Positions 52,795-61,479 of a stretch of 64,000 nucleotides of DNA are shown piece after piece; the first letter of the stretch is position 1, and each line of letters opens with the position of its first letter. This DNA comes from CAXPZW01 sp964221845. GTDB taxonomy: Bacteria; Bacteroidota; Bacteroidia; Flavobacteriales_D; Sanyastnellaceae. The stretch covers positions 1 through 64,000 of the forward strand of contig CAXPZW010000032.1 of assembly GCA_964221845.1 (NCBI GenBank). The letters run 5' to 3'. A program made the position numbers and the translations under genes. The notes below the pieces were generated by a model. The model did not search any database and was not told the DNA's origin. It was given only the letters and a program-made list of their open reading frames with translations.

Positions 52795-54837
52795 ATGAAA
52801 CTCGAAAACCTCGTGTGTGGAAATTGGATCGCCGGCGACGGCGACGGCCAATGGCTGCACAACGCCATCACCGGTGCCCAAGTGGCTTCTGCCAGTACTG
52901 CAGGCATCGATATCGAAAGCATGTACACTTACGCGCGCAGCACAGGCGCACCCAACCTGGCGCGCATGACTTTCCACGAACGCGGACGCATGCTCAAAGC
53001 GCTGGCCCTGTACCTGCTTGAGCGTAAGGAACAGTTTTACACCCTCTCCTACGCCACCGGAGCCACACGCGTGGATTCCTGGATTGACATCGAAGGCGGG
53101 ATCGGCAACCTGTTTGCCTACTCGAGTTTGCGCCGTCAATTCCCAGACATGCCCTACTGCCTGGACGGAGAAACGGCTCCGCTGAGCAAGAACGGCACCT
53201 TCCTGGGCCACCACATTCTGGTGCCCAAGCGTGGTGTAGCCGTGCACATCAACGCTTACAACTTCCCCATTTGGGGCATGCTGGAGAAAGTGGCGGTCAA
53301 TTGGATGGCGGGCATGCCTGCCATCGTGAAGCCTGCAACGGTCACCAGCTTCTTGACCGAAGCCATGGTGAAGGAAATCCATGCCAGCGGCATTCTACCT
53401 GAGGGCGCCCTGCAATTGGTGTGCGGTTCAGCGCGTAACCTGTTGGACTATGTGGACTCACAGGATGTGGTCACCTTCACCGGATCGGCACACACCGGAA
53501 AGAAACTCAAGAGCCATGCGCGCATTTTGGATCAAGCCGTGCCCTTCAACATGGAGGCCGACAGCTTGAACTGCGCAGTACTCGGCCCTGACGCTACCCC
53601 TGACACCGAGGAGTTTGGCCTCTTCATCAAAGAAGTGCGCAAAGAAATGACGGTCAAGTGCGGTCAAAAGTGTACCGCTGTGCGCCGCATCATGGTGCCC
53701 GAGCACTTGGTGGAGGACGTGCAAATTGCCCTCGGCCATCAACTGGCCAAAACCACCGTGGGTGACCCGCAAGTCGAAGGCGTCCGCATGGGCGCACTCG
53801 CAGGCCTGGACCAACGCGAAGAAGTCCGCGCACAAATCGACAAGCTCATGGCCGAGCAAGAAGTCGTGTACGGCAACGTAGACCAAGTGGAAGTGACTGG
53901 CGCCGAGGCCGAGAAAGGCGCCTTCCTCTCGCCCATCCTCATGCGCAACGACGATCCGTTCAACAAGACCGCGGTGCACGACATCGAGGCCTTTGGTCCG
54001 GTCAGCACCATCCTGCCCTACAAGACCCTGGACGAAGCTGCAGAGCTCGCGCGCATGGGCAAGGGCTCACTGGTGTGCAGCATCGCCACCCACAGCCGCG
54101 ACCACGCCCGCGACTTTGTGTTGGGCGCCGCATCGCACCACGGGCGTGTACTCGTGCTCAACCGCGACTGCGCCAAAGAGTCCACCGGCCACGGCTCCCC
54201 CATGCCACTCCTGGTGCACGGAGGTCCCGGACGCGCCGGCGGCGGCGAAGAAATGGGCGGCATCCGCGGGGTGAAGCACTACATGCAACGCACCGCCATC
54301 CAAGGCTCACCCGACATGCTGACCCACATTGGCCAGCGTTACCTGCCTGGAGCCAGCCGTCCTGAAAGCGACAAGCACGTGTTCCGCAAGCACTTTGAAG
54401 AACTGGAAGTGGGCGATACCGTCTACACCCACGGGCACACGGTGAGCGATGCGGACATCGTAAACTTTGCCAACGTCAGCGGCGACAACTTCTACGCCCA
54501 CATGGATGCCACCAGCTTGGAGGGCACCATCTTCGAACAGCGCGTGGCCCATGGGTACTTTGTACTCTCGAAAGCTGCAGGTTTGTTTGTTGACCCTAAG
54601 AAGGGACCGGTCTTGCTCAACTACGGATTGGAGGACTGCCGCTTCACCAAGCCGGTGTACCCGGGCATGACCCTCAAGGTGAAATTCACCGTCAAAGAGA
54701 AAGTCAACCAAGAAACCCGCTCAGAAGAGGACATCCCCAAGGGCATTGTCAAGTTCCAAGTGGACGTGGTGGACGAAACCGACGAAACCGTGGCGCTGGC
54801 AACCATTCTGACCATGGTGCGTAAACGCGAAGCGTGA
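52795..54837 (+). CDS. paaZ: PaaZ: oxepin-CoA hydrolase / semialdehyde dehydrogenase fusion
   Basis: The 680-residue product has an N-terminal aldehyde dehydrogenase domain (residues ~1-520) with glutamate E254 in FNMEADSLN and nucleophile C293 in KCGQKCTAVRR, equivalent to E256 and C295 of E. coli PaaZ. A C-terminal MaoC-like hotdog hydratase follows (~540-680: FEELEVGDTVYTHGHTVSDAD, NFANVSGDNFYAHMD). In the phenylacetate pathway it opens the oxepin-CoA ring and oxidises the semialdehyde. Other paa genes are absent from this window. The ATG at 52795 opens with KLENLVCGNWIAG; the frame from 52762 adds 11 unlikely residues. Confidence 0.95.
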   Translation: MKLENLVCGNWIAGDGDGQWLHNAITGAQVASASTAGIDIESMYTYARSTGAPNLARMTFHERGRMLKALALYLLERKEQFYTLSYATGATRVDSWIDIEGGIGNLFAYSSLRRQFPDMPYCLDGETAPLSKNGTFLGHHILVPKRGVAVHINAYNFPIWGMLEKVAVNWMAGMPAIVKPATVTSFLTEAMVKEIHASGILPEGALQLVCGSARNLLDYVDSQDVVTFTGSAHTGKKLKSHARILDQAVPFNMEADSLNCAVLGPDATPDTEEFGLFIKEVRKEMTVKCGQKCTAVRRIMVPEHLVEDVQIALGHQLAKTTVGDPQVEGVRMGALAGLDQREEVRAQIDKLMAEQEVVYGNVDQVEVTGAEAEKGAFLSPILMRNDDPFNKTAVHDIEAFGPVSTILPYKTLDEAAELARMGKGSLVCSIATHSRDHARDFVLGAASHHGRVLVLNRDCAKESTGHGSPMPLLVHGGPGRAGGGEEMGGIRGVKHYMQRTAIQGSPDMLTHIGQRYLPGASRPESDKHVFRKHFEELEVGDTVYTHGHTVSDADIVNFANVSGDNFYAHMDATSLEGTIFEQRVAHGYFVLSKAAGLFVDPKKGPVLLNYGLEDCRFTKPVYPGMTLKVKFTVKEKVNQETRSEEDIPKGIVKFQVDVVDETDETVALATILTMVRKREA

Positions 54838-56273
54838 GATTGATCCTGACCGGGGCTGCGCTGTTGAGCGGCCTGTTGCTTTCCGCCCAAACCCTGCGCA
54901 CCGACACCTTGGTGGCGCCCGCCATGTTGACCGACCTGGACAGCATTGCCGAATTGGTGGCGACCACACACGTGGACCCTACCTATTACGCCACGGAAGT
55001 CGCGTGGCAAAATGCGTTGGAATGGGCCGAGCACACCTGCTCCCAACCTCTGACCCGTGCGGAATGGGCTTCTGTGGTGGCACGCCTGCTCCGCACCTTG
55101 GAAGACTCACACACCTACCTCAATTTTGGCAGCCTCATCAAGGCCTCACAAGCCGACCGTCCATGGACCGTTGACCTGACCTTTGCCGCCGAAAACGACA
55201 CGGTGTACGTGGTCAAGGACCTTTCGGGCCAACTCCAGCCAGGGACCCAAGTGTTGCGCTGGAACGCCCTGCCCATGAGCCAGGCATTGTACGAGGTGCG
55301 CAACTATGGCATCCGAGAAGGTGCCAGTACGCATGCCAGTGAAGCCGTACACCAAGTCCTGCTCGGCAACCTGTTGCCCTTACTTGTACCTGTGGACTCC
55401 ACCAATGCTCTGGAGGTGCTGATCGACGGGACGCCCAACGCTATTAGCTACGACGCGCGCAACGCCACCGCCAAACGGTCGCGCAAGGAGCGTCCCGAAT
55501 CTCCGCCAACGTGGAGCTTGGATACAGACGGTGATCGTGCGGTGTTGAAGGTGCGCTCGTTTTCTTCGGGCGGCACGGGCGCCTATTACCGCTTCCTGCG
55601 CAAGAGCTTCAAGCAGCTCGAAGAAGAAGGCATTGAACATTTAGTGCTCGACATCCGACACAACACAGGAGGTTCTTCGGGGCGTATGGAGGCCCTGATG
55701 CGCTACGTTCTTGCCGACTCCCTGGCCATCCCCAACCGCATTGCGGTGCGCCAGAGCCCCAACAGCAAAGCCCTGTTGGAAAGCAAGGCCGGCCGCATCA
55801 AACTTTGGCTGATGCAGCGCATGGCCAAACGTAACGAACAAGTAGCGCATTACCTGCACATGCGAGAATTGCCGATTGGAGCACGTGACACCTTGGTGTA
55901 CACTGCCAAACCTCCGATCGAGAAACACCGGTTTGACGGCAAGTGCTATTTACTTATGGATGGCCTTTCAGGATCGGCTTCGGTGAGCATGGCGAGCGTG
56001 TTTCGCCAGCACGAGCGCGGACTGATCTTGGGGACGCCGTGTTTAGGACCCATGTCAGGGACTTGGGGCAACCCGGCAGTGGTGCACCTTCCTGAGACGG
56101 AATTGGACATTGTGGTGAGTACCCTGCGCTTTGACGCCACGGGTTACTTTGACCGCACACCTACCTCCATTGTACCTGATCACTGGTTGGCCCCCACCCG
56201 CTTGGACGTGGCCGCAGGCACCGATGTGTGCTTGGACTTTGTGGATGCCTTGCTTGCGATCCCTATGCCTTAA
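54834..56273 (+). CDS. S41-like exported peptidase
   Basis: The 479-residue product has a signal peptide (RLILTGAALLSGLLLSAQ). An N-terminal helical cap is followed by an S41/C-terminal-processing-peptidase-type domain: LVLDIRHNTGGSSGRMEALM and the nucleophile-type loop YLLMDGLSGSASVSMASVF, with Ser in the GSAS position. A PDZ-like middle (VYVVKDLSGQLQPGTQVLRWN) is plausible. The GTG at 54834 overlaps the paaZ stop, suggesting coupling, which is odd for a cytoplasmic enzyme beside an exported peptidase. The stop converges on that of DUF1599. Substrate unknown. Confidence 0.8.
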   Translation: MRLILTGAALLSGLLLSAQTLRTDTLVAPAMLTDLDSIAELVATTHVDPTYYATEVAWQNALEWAEHTCSQPLTRAEWASVVARLLRTLEDSHTYLNFGSLIKASQADRPWTVDLTFAAENDTVYVVKDLSGQLQPGTQVLRWNALPMSQALYEVRNYGIREGASTHASEAVHQVLLGNLLPLLVPVDSTNALEVLIDGTPNAISYDARNATAKRSRKERPESPPTWSLDTDGDRAVLKVRSFSSGGTGAYYRFLRKSFKQLEEEGIEHLVLDIRHNTGGSSGRMEALMRYVLADSLAIPNRIAVRQSPNSKALLESKAGRIKLWLMQRMAKRNEQVAHYLHMRELPIGARDTLVYTAKPPIEKHRFDGKCYLLMDGLSGSASVSMASVFRQHERGLILGTPCLGPMSGTWGNPAVVHLPETELDIVVSTLRFDATGYFDRTPTSIVPDHWLAPTRLDVAAGTDVCLDFVDALLAIPMP

Positions 56274-56830
56274 GAATAGGCGCTTCCCTCTTCGATTTTA
56301 ATCATCGCAAACACCGCGTAGTTGAGCATGTCTTGGTAGTTGGCGTCGATGCCTTCGCTGACCAAGGTGTGGCCTGCGTTGCCTTCTATTTGCTTGACGC
56401 GCAGCAGTTTCATCAAAATCAGGTCGGTAAACGAACCCACGCGCATATCGCGCCAGGCCTCGCCGTAATCGTGGTTTTTGGCCAGCATGAGGTCTCGGGT
56501 GGCGGTGACGTACTTGTCGTAGAGGTCCACCACTTCGGTCGGATCCATCTCCTGAGGAGCATCTTCGGGCAGGTCCAATTGGATCAGGGCCATGATGCAG
56601 TAGTTCACGATGCCTACGAATTCGGGCTCGATGCCTTCGCCGACTTTGCTGGTACCGGTTTCCTCCAAGGTGCGGATGCGTTGGGCTTTGATGAAGATTT
56701 GGGCGGTGAGCGACGGGGTGCGAAGCACACGCCAAGCGGTGCCGTAGTCACGGGTTTTCTTCTCAAACAGGCTGCGGCAGCGAGCGATGGCTGCGTCGTA
56801 TTGTTCCCGGGTATGCTGAAGGGCTTCCAT
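56270..56830 (-). CDS. DUF1599 protein with two internal repeats
   Basis: The 186-residue product consists of two similar halves. One reads KKTRDYGTAWRVLRTPSL, then IKAQRIRTLEETG and FVGIVNYCIMALIQL; the second reads KNHDYGEAWRDMRVGSF, LLRVKQIEGN and YQDMLNYAVFAMIKI. Each half has the DUF1599 Y-G-x-A-W-R pattern, so it is an internal duplication. DUF1599 is sometimes called nucleotide-modification-associated domain 1, but its action here is not known. It is divergent from folP with 35 bases between, a linkage seen in many Bacteroidota. Confidence 0.9.
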   Translation of the reverse strand: MEALQHTREQYDAAIARCRSLFEKKTRDYGTAWRVLRTPSLTAQIFIKAQRIRTLEETGTSKVGEGIEPEFVGIVNYCIMALIQLDLPEDAPQEMDPTEVVDLYDKYVTATRDLMLAKNHDYGEAWRDMRVGSFTDLILMKLLRVKQIEGNAGHTLVSEGIDANYQDMLNYAVFAMIKIEEGSAYS

Positions 56831-56865
56831 AAAAGGAGTGTCCGAATTTTCTTTCTTGCAAGTTT

Positions 56866-57720
56866 ATGGACTCCCAGCCGCAACCCCAGCCTTGGAGCCT
56901 CAACTGCCGCGGAAAGTTGCTCACATTCTCCCAGCCGGCAGTCATGGGCATCCTCAACCTCACGACCGACTCCTTCTTTGAAGGCAGCCGCATTCCTCAC
57001 GCGCAGCAAGCCGTGGAACGCGCCACTGAGATGTTGAACCAAGGTGCGGACATCCTGGATTTGGGTGCACAATCCAGCCGCCCCGGAGCCGAGACCATTG
57101 GCCCCGATGCCGAATGGGAGCGCCTCGCTCCTGCTCTGCACGCCATCCGCGCAGCGCATCCAGAAGCCGTGTTGTCCATAGACACCTTCCACGCCGCGGT
57201 GGCCGATCGCGCCCTGGCTGCCGGTGCCGATCTGATCAACGACATCTCCGCCGGCGATTTGGACGCTAACATGCACGACGTGGTAGCCCGGCATCGGTGT
57301 CCGTACATCTTCATGCACATGCGCGGCACCCCGGAAACCATGCAAACCCTCACCGAATACGACAACGTTGTGGGCGAGGTCTTTTTGGCCCTGGACCGGC
57401 GTTTACGCGTGCTCCGGGAAAAAGGGCTGGTTGACCTCATTGCCGACCCCGGCTTTGGCTTTGGCAAAACCGTGGAGCAAAACTGGACGCTGCTTCGCCA
57501 TTTGCGTCAATTGAGGCAATTGGGCGTGCCCGTATTGGCCGGCGTGAGCCGTAAATCCATGGTGTACAAGTTGCTCAACATCACACCCCAAGAGAGTCTG
57601 CCGGCTACCTCAGCAGCCCACATGGTTGCCTTGCAGCAAGGGTCCCAGCTCCTGCGCGTACACGACGTGGCCGAAGCCGTCCAAGTGCGCCGCATGTTCC
57701 TCCAACTCCAACCGGCATGA
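56866..57720 (+). CDS. folP: Dihydropteroate synthase
   Basis: The 284-residue product condenses p-aminobenzoate with the pterin diphosphate in folate synthesis. The first substrate motif is VMGILNLTTDSFFEGSR, the second ILDLGAQSSRPGAE, then VLSIDTFHAAVAD, LINDISAG and IADPGFGFGKTVEQN, and GVSRKSMVYKL for the pterin/sulfonamide region. It is a cytoplasmic TIM barrel of normal length. The next gene overlaps its stop by four bases. In many Bacteroidota a diadenylate cyclase gene follows folP; here a transporter-like gene stands in that position. Confidence 0.96.
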   Translation: MDSQPQPQPWSLNCRGKLLTFSQPAVMGILNLTTDSFFEGSRIPHAQQAVERATEMLNQGADILDLGAQSSRPGAETIGPDAEWERLAPALHAIRAAHPEAVLSIDTFHAAVADRALAAGADLINDISAGDLDANMHDVVARHRCPYIFMHMRGTPETMQTLTEYDNVVGEVFLALDRRLRVLREKGLVDLIADPGFGFGKTVEQNWTLLRHLRQLRQLGVPVLAGVSRKSMVYKLLNITPQESLPATSAAHMVALQQGSQLLRVHDVAEAVQVRRMFLQLQPA

Positions 57721-58616
57721 ACACCGAAGCCGTCCTCCATTTTTCGGCCGCAAGCCTGCAATCGCTGAATGCGGCCATTTTTCTGATCATGTTTGGGGTG
57801 GCGCTCAACCTTAAGGCCGCGCATTTCAAACTCCTGTTTACCCAACCCAAACCGGTGCTGACCGGATTGCTGAGCCAATTGTTGGTCTTGCCTGCGTTGA
57901 CCGCCGGCCTAGTATGGGTGCTCAAACCCGACCCTGGCTTGGCCATGGGCATGTTGCTGGTGGCGAGCTGCCCGGGCGGAAGCGTGTCCAATTTCTTTTC
58001 GCTGGTCGCGGGTGGAAATGTGGCCTTGAGCGTGAGTTTGAGCGCGGTTACCACGTTGACCGCTGCGTTTCTGACCCCGCTCAATTTTGGACTGTGGTCA
58101 TCGCTGGTGACGCCCACCGAGGCGGCGGCTTTTTCCTTGTCGTTTGTGGATTTGGTGCAAACCCTGGTCAATATTCTGTTGGCGCCCGTGGCCTTGGGAC
58201 TGTTGGTGCAGCGCTACTTCTCCGCCACCTCTCAAAAGCTCAAGCCTTGGTTTTCAACCGGGAGCTTCGTGGTGCTGCTGGCCATCATTGGCGCGGCGTT
58301 CTGGAACAACCGGGCCTTGTTTGCCGAAGCCATCGAACGCATCTTCTTGCTCGTGCTCCTGCACAACGGATTGGCCTTGCTCAGCGGTTACTTTTTGGCC
58401 AAAGTCCTGGGCAACCGAACGCGCGATTGCCGCACCGTGGCCATCGAAACCGGCATTCAGAATTCAGGACTGGGGCTGATCATCATCTTCAGCTTCTTCG
58501 GGGGAAACAGCGGCATGGGTATGGTGGCCGCTTGGTGGGGCATCTGGCACATCGTCAGCGGCAGCACGGTGGCCACCTTCTGGAAACGACGGCCCGTTCA
58601 GGAAACCGTGAAGTAA
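57717..58616 (+). CDS. Bile acid:sodium symporter (SBF) family transporter
   Basis: The 299-residue product has about nine or ten membrane segments. Family-type motifs are MLLVASCPGGSVSNFFSLVAGGN near residues 79-101 and VAIETGIQNSGLGLIIIFSF near 240-259, the two crossing-loop regions of SBF/ASBT-like proteins. It probably moves an organic anion with sodium; bile acids are not implied. It starts inside the folP stop, so it is cotranscribed with folP; a folate or pterin-related substrate would be speculation. It converges with the 58598 gene with an overlap of 19 bases. Confidence 0.88.
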   Translation: MNTEAVLHFSAASLQSLNAAIFLIMFGVALNLKAAHFKLLFTQPKPVLTGLLSQLLVLPALTAGLVWVLKPDPGLAMGMLLVASCPGGSVSNFFSLVAGGNVALSVSLSAVTTLTAAFLTPLNFGLWSSLVTPTEAAAFSLSFVDLVQTLVNILLAPVALGLLVQRYFSATSQKLKPWFSTGSFVVLLAIIGAAFWNNRALFAEAIERIFLLVLLHNGLALLSGYFLAKVLGNRTRDCRTVAIETGIQNSGLGLIIIFSFFGGNSGMGMVAAWWGIWHIVSGSTVATFWKRRPVQETVK

Positions 58617-58972
58617 CGCTCGGCGCGTTGGTTGACCGTGCGAAATTCGCAGGTATAGTTGCCGGGCTTGAGCTCTGTGGCGACGTCCATCAAGTGCTCG
58701 CCTGCTTCCAACTCCCCATCAAAAATGATGGATTGCGAAGCGTCCTCCTCGGCTTGGATGGATACAGTCACTTGGCACGCCTCGGGCACTTCCAACCCTA
58801 CGCGCCACACGCCGTCTTCAAAGCGCACCTCGGCATCTTGGAAGTGCACAAACTTGCGCGCCGCCTCATCCTTGCCGAGCACCACGAGGAGCCGGCGATA
58901 CAGGATGTACACCAAGAACAAAATCAAGGTGATCAGCAGGATGTTGGTCAAGTAGTCCTGGGTGGTCTTCAT
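58598..58972 (-). CDS. Hypothetical single-pass membrane protein
   Basis: From ATG 58972 the 124-residue product has one membrane helix (LTNILLITLILFLVYILY, about residues 8-25), a basic flank, then a beta-rich extramembrane domain (VHFQDAEVRFEDGVWRVGLEVP, then GNYTCEFRTVNQRAERYFTVS) that looks like a small immunoglobulin- or FixH-like sandwich. I do not assign a family. It follows DUF493 by one base and is presumably cotranscribed. Four upstream codons (to 58984) are open as an alternative start. Confidence 0.65.
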   Translation of the reverse strand: MKTTQDYLTNILLITLILFLVYILYRRLLVVLGKDEAARKFVHFQDAEVRFEDGVWRVGLEVPEACQVTVSIQAEEDASQSIIFDGELEAGEHLMDVATELKPGNYTCEFRTVNQRAERYFTVS

Positions 58973-58973
58973 C

Positions 58974-59246
58974 TCACAATGCAATCACCCCTTCGATGGC
59001 GGTGGCGTTGGTGTAGCGGTCGAAAATGGTGTCGGGGTCTACAATTAGCTCCTTGACCGTGATGGACACGTAGTTGCCCTTGCTGCTTTCTTTGGAGGAG
59101 AACTGGGCGCTTTCGTCAAACAAGGTGCGCAGCTTGGTGAGCTTTTCTTCCTCGGGTTTGAGGATGAATTTGAAAGTGTAAACGGCCGGCCACTGGTGTA
59201 CAGCGTTGAGTTTGGCCAGCAATTCTTCGCGGCGTTGGGGATCCAT
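58974..59246 (-). CDS. DUF493 (YbeD-like) protein
   Basis: The 90-residue product is a small alpha-beta protein of the DUF493 family: RREELLAKLNAVHQWPAVYTFKFI at the N-terminus, then SSKESSKGNYVSITVKELI and DRYTNATAIEGVIAL at the end. YbeD-type proteins have an ACT-like fold and unknown role. A perfect TATCTTTG box (59259-59252) is five bases before the ATG. The TGA is followed one base later by the ATG of the next membrane-protein gene. Confidence 0.88.
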   Translation of the reverse strand: MDPQRREELLAKLNAVHQWPAVYTFKFILKPEEEKLTKLRTLFDESAQFSSKESSKGNYVSITVKELIVDPDTIFDRYTNATAIEGVIAL

Positions 59247-59251
59247 GCCCG

Positions 59252-59259
59252 CAAAGATA
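59252..59259 (-). promoter_or_regulatory. TAnnTTTG -7 box, five bases before DUF493
   Basis: Minus-strand TATCTTTG (59259-59252) is a perfect match, giving another predicted leaderless start at 59246. It lies between DUF493 and the ArsR stop. Confidence 0.55.
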
Positions 59260-59274
59260 GGTGGGATGGGGTTC

Positions 59275-59613
59275 TTAGCAGGGCTCAGACGCCTTTTCTG
59301 CCTCGTCCATCAACCCAGAAAAAGCCTCAAAGGCCGAACGGAACTGGTTCAACACCTCCCAATTGATGCAGTAGCACGACTTGGGGCCAAAAATGCGCCC
59401 CTTGATCAACCCCGCTTTTTTGAGTTCGCGCAAGTGCTGAGAAACCGTTGATTGCGCCAAAGGCACGATGTCCACAATCTCGCCGCAGATGCACTCCTCT
59501 CGCTCGGCCAACACCTTGAGGATGGCCACCCGCGCCGGGTGCCCAATCGCTTTGGCAAACTGCGAAAGCTGGACGTCTTCTACGTGGAAATCGGTGTACG
59601 TGGGAGCAGCCAT
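59275..59613 (-). CDS. ArsR-type winged-helix regulator
   Basis: The 112-residue product is a dimeric winged-helix repressor: AKAIGHPARVAILKVLAERE, the CICGEIV segment with C41 and C43, then the recognition helix in PLAQSTVSQHLRELKKAGLI, and the wing GRIFGPKSCYCIN with C80 and C82. The two Cys pairs suggest metal or redox sensing, but related bacteroidotal proteins keep these cysteines without a known ligand. ATG 59613 (MAAPTYTDFHVEDVQL) is chosen over the frame extending to 59685. No target gene is obvious; the 59764 gene is divergent. Confidence 0.85.
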   Translation of the reverse strand: MAAPTYTDFHVEDVQLSQFAKAIGHPARVAILKVLAEREECICGEIVDIVPLAQSTVSQHLRELKKAGLIKGRIFGPKSCYCINWEVLNQFRSAFEAFSGLMDEAEKASEPC

Positions 59614-59763
59614 GGTGACGGGTTTGGACTGCAATATAAATCGCCAAAAACCCAACAAAAACGCCCTGCAGGTGGATTTACACATTCATAACACTGACAC
59701 AATCTTTCGGGGGCGATGAACCGATTCCTACCTTGCGTGTACAGGTCACCAAACACCCCTGCC

Positions 59764-60885
59764 ATGAGGCATTTGCATCTTCTTGTTTGGACGGTTTTGA
59801 TTGCCGCCAGTGCCACCGCACAGGTGGAGTCCGATGCGCGGGTCAACTCCGAATCCACCTACCGCACCCGGAGCATCGAATCGTTGCCTCCTTCGAGGGC
59901 CGAAGCGGCCATGAACGTGGCGGCCGAACCCAGTCCCGCCCCCGGCTATTTGCTGGACCAATACCGCTTGGAACGCCGCAGCCGCTATTCGCAATCGGGA
60001 CGTGCGCTGTCTGGACGGGATCAGAATGCGTTGGACGCGCAACTGGCCGCCATGGAGCAGGTGTGCGGCAACACGCCGGCCTATGCCTTTGCGCGCTGGG
60101 AGCACAACGGCTTTTTGAAACAGGATTACCAACGCTTGGAACAGGTGTCGGCCACCGTGGCGGATGCCTCGCTTTCCACGCTCGATCGCACCTTGGCGGA
60201 TGCGGTCCATGCCGCCATTTACAACGATGCCTCCGCATTGGAGCAAGCGCTGATCTCCATGTCTACCTTGCACAGTTTTGCACCTGCCAGCAACACCCTT
60301 CAAAAGAATGCACTCCAAAGCGCTCAAGCCAACGGCATCGTCATCACCCACGGCTTTGAAGACACCTTTGCGCTCTTGCAACACCAGCGCGCCGGCCTGC
60401 GCAAAGACGTGCAAGTGGTGCACCTGGATTGGCTCCGCAACCCGGACTATGCCCAGCGCATCTACCAACAAGTAGGAGCGGTATACGCACCGGCAACGGG
60501 CCCCGACGATCATTTGAAAGCGCTGGTCAAGGCAGCCCAGTTCAGTACGCGACCGTTCTACTTGTCTACCACCCTGCCCGCCCAAGCCTTAAAACGTTTT
60601 GACGGCGACCTCTACCCCGAAGGGGTGCTGCTGCGTTGCCACAAACCACTGGCTTTTGACAACACGCTGGCCACGGTCACGTGGTGGGAACAACGCGCGG
60701 ACCGCACCCACATCCAATCCGGGGCGGCCATCAACCGGAACTACCTCATCGCCCTCTCGGTGTTGAACAACTTCTACACCGCTGGCGGCGAACAGGAAAA
60801 AGCGCGCGAAGTGCAAGGACTGTTGCAAGCCCTCACCCCGCGCAGCGAACAACAAAGCAGAGTCAAGCAAGTGACCACCTACTGA
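59764..60885 (+). CDS. Exported hypothetical protein upstream of an ECF sigma gene
   Basis: From ATG 59764 the 373-residue product has a signal peptide (RHLHLLVWTVLIAASATAQ). The body is helical in the first part (YRLERRSRYSQSGRALS) and later contains IVITHGFEDTFALLQHQRAG and DVQVVHLDWLRNPDYAQRIY. That second half resembles the C-terminal domain of DUF2723 membrane glycosyltransferase-like proteins, where a NGDNDTFPLWYLQ-type segment precedes VRVVN-LSLL, but the match is by eye. Starting at 59716 would lose the clean signal. It ends three bases before the sigma factor gene. Confidence 0.6.
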   Translation: MRHLHLLVWTVLIAASATAQVESDARVNSESTYRTRSIESLPPSRAEAAMNVAAEPSPAPGYLLDQYRLERRSRYSQSGRALSGRDQNALDAQLAAMEQVCGNTPAYAFARWEHNGFLKQDYQRLEQVSATVADASLSTLDRTLADAVHAAIYNDASALEQALISMSTLHSFAPASNTLQKNALQSAQANGIVITHGFEDTFALLQHQRAGLRKDVQVVHLDWLRNPDYAQRIYQQVGAVYAPATGPDDHLKALVKAAQFSTRPFYLSTTLPAQALKRFDGDLYPEGVLLRCHKPLAFDNTLATVTWWEQRADRTHIQSGAAINRNYLIALSVLNNFYTAGGEQEKAREVQGLLQALTPRSEQQSRVKQVTTY

Positions 60886-60888
60886 TCC

Positions 60889-61479
60889 ATGTTCAACCGC
60901 CGCCAATCCCTCACCAGCCTCACCGACGAGGCCTTGATGGAACGGGTCGCCCAGCGCGATTCCCGGGCGTTTGGCGTGCTCTACGACCGCTACGCTGACC
61001 GCTTGGTCAACTACTTCTACGGCATGCTTTGGAAGGACCGCGAAAAGGCCCAGGACTTCATGCAAGAGCTCTTCACCAAGGTGGTGCAGAAGCCGGAGCT
61101 CTACCACCCCGGAAGGCCGTTCAAAACGTGGTTGTTTTCGGTGGCCAACAACATGTGCAAGAACGAGTACCGGCGCATGGAAGTTCGCAAGAACACAGGC
61201 TACGAGCTCGACCGCGATGTGGTCGACAGTTCGGCCACCAGCTCGGAACGGTTGATGGACCGCAGCAGCTTTCAAGAAGCTTTGGATGCCGCGCTATTGG
61301 AACTCGACGAGGTCAAGCGAAGCACCTTTGAAATGCGCTTCCGCCAAGACCTCAGCATCAAGGAAATCGCCCAGGCGATGGACTGCAACGAAGGCACGGT
61401 AAAATCGCGCCTGTTTTACACCCTCAAACAGCTCAACACCAAGTTGAAGCACTTTGAGCAAATCCGATTTGACTTGTGA
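60889..61479 (+). CDS. ECF-type RNA polymerase sigma factor
   Basis: The 196-residue product has sigma region 2 (RAFGVLYDRYADRLVNYFYG, with WKDREKAQDFMQELFTKV) and the -10-recognition end TWLFSVANNMCKNEYRR. After a linker, region 4 shows DEVKRSTFEMRFRQDLSIKEIAQAMDCNEGTVKSRLF with the helix-turn-helix. It redirects RNA polymerase to a small regulon. Its stop overlaps the GTG of the next gene by four bases, so the two are translated together, as expected for a sigma factor and its membrane-bound anti-sigma. The signal is unknown. Confidence 0.93.
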   Translation: MFNRRQSLTSLTDEALMERVAQRDSRAFGVLYDRYADRLVNYFYGMLWKDREKAQDFMQELFTKVVQKPELYHPGRPFKTWLFSVANNMCKNEYRRMEVRKNTGYELDRDVVDSSATSSERLMDRSSFQEALDAALLELDEVKRSTFEMRFRQDLSIKEIAQAMDCNEGTVKSRLFYTLKQLNTKLKHFEQIRFDL

